From Lentzea terrae (GTDB taxonomy: Bacteria > Actinomycetota > Actinomycetes > Mycobacteriales > Pseudonocardiaceae): 64,000 nt of DNA. The stretch spans positions 633,566 through 697,565 of the forward strand of contig NZ_QFWW01000001.1 of NCBI RefSeq assembly GCF_003265345.1, read 5' to 3'. The notes under the pieces are model-generated. The model did not search any database, was not told where the DNA came from, and saw only the letters and a list, made by a program, of their open reading frames with translations. Made by a program: the position numbers and the translations under genes. Within the stretch, counting starts at the first letter, position 1, and each line of letters starts with the position of its first letter. This document shows, piece after piece, positions 63,916-64,000 of this stretch.

Positions 63916-63960
63916 CCGCCCCCGCGCCCCCATACGTCCAGTATGAAGACGCGGGGGCGG
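63916..63960. repeat. nested inverted repeat in the gene-free right end
   Basis: The outer arms CCGCCCCCGCG (63916-63926) and CGCGGGGGCGG (63950-63960) enclose a second palindrome CATAC (63931-63935) / GTATG (63941-63945). The 262 bases from 63739 to 64000 hold this, the hairpin at 63805-63848 and no gene I can support. Confidence 0.7.
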
Positions 63961-64000
63961 CACCACGATGCACCCGTCTGACCGCGAATTCGCCTGGCAA

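Overview
The window is high-GC actinobacterial DNA. It has GTG and ATG starts, many 4-base stop/start overlaps, a mycobacterial-type integration host factor, an omega subunit, BldD, SARP and LAL regulators, and an actinobacterial PriA without a Walker A motif. The best fit is Pseudonocardiales (Lentzea/Saccharothrix-like). This is inferred from gene order and protein style, because there is no rRNA gene to anchor it. I saw no tRNA, rRNA, CRISPR array or intact insertion sequence.

Two kinds of DNA alternate. The first is a housekeeping chain read on the minus strand: pyrR-pyrB-pyrC-(PH-like protein)-carA-carB-pyrF, then mihF-gmk-rpoZ-coaBC-metK, priA, def-fmt-rsmB, and rpe-ribD-ribE-ribBA-ribH-(PH-like protein). 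In many actinobacteria these genes lie close together. Here the chain is broken in three places by accessory DNA. Between metK and priA (about 37.0-47.3 kb) lie a Tat-type phospholipase C, a subtilisin-like protease, two small secreted RTX calcium-binding proteins and two large SARP/BTAD-ATPase regulators. Between priA and def (about 24.8-34.6 kb) lie a gamma-glutamyltransferase, a PucR regulator with a D-amino-acid dehydrogenase, a GreA-like protein, an ECF sigma/membrane-partner pair and the wreck of a response-regulator locus. Between rsmB and rpe (about 16.5-21.6 kb) lie a two-membrane-segment protein, a 1412-residue STAND/NACHT-type NTPase and a small flavoprotein.

The left 12 kb holds a hydrolase/AraC pair, aconitase, a secreted protease, tandem DUF1761 membrane proteins, a LAL regulator diverging from a flavin oxidoreductase and a VOC protein, and a DHFR-like protein that trails the riboflavin genes. 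The right end holds bldD with its own BldD-like operator, an ECF41/SigJ-type sigma factor, an HD-domain protein, a cysteine-dioxygenase-like cupin and a membrane/SRPBCC pair.

The most interesting object is the STAND NTPase pair. The membrane protein ends in two copies of a short Gly/Ala/Asn motif (TG-x-A ... ANTGV ... GNV), and the downstream NTPase begins with another copy. Their reading frames overlap by 8 bases. This is the layout expected for a nucleotide-controlled switch that passes a signal to a membrane effector through matching short motifs, as in bacterial NLR/amyloid-motif systems. It may be a defence or programmed cell-death module lodged in the riboflavin chain. The motif match and gene layout are seen directly; the function is inferred.

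Regulatory signals I can support are a PyrR-binding-loop motif just before the pyrR Shine-Dalgarno, a BldD box beside a perfect inverted repeat upstream of bldD, and several strong hairpin terminators.
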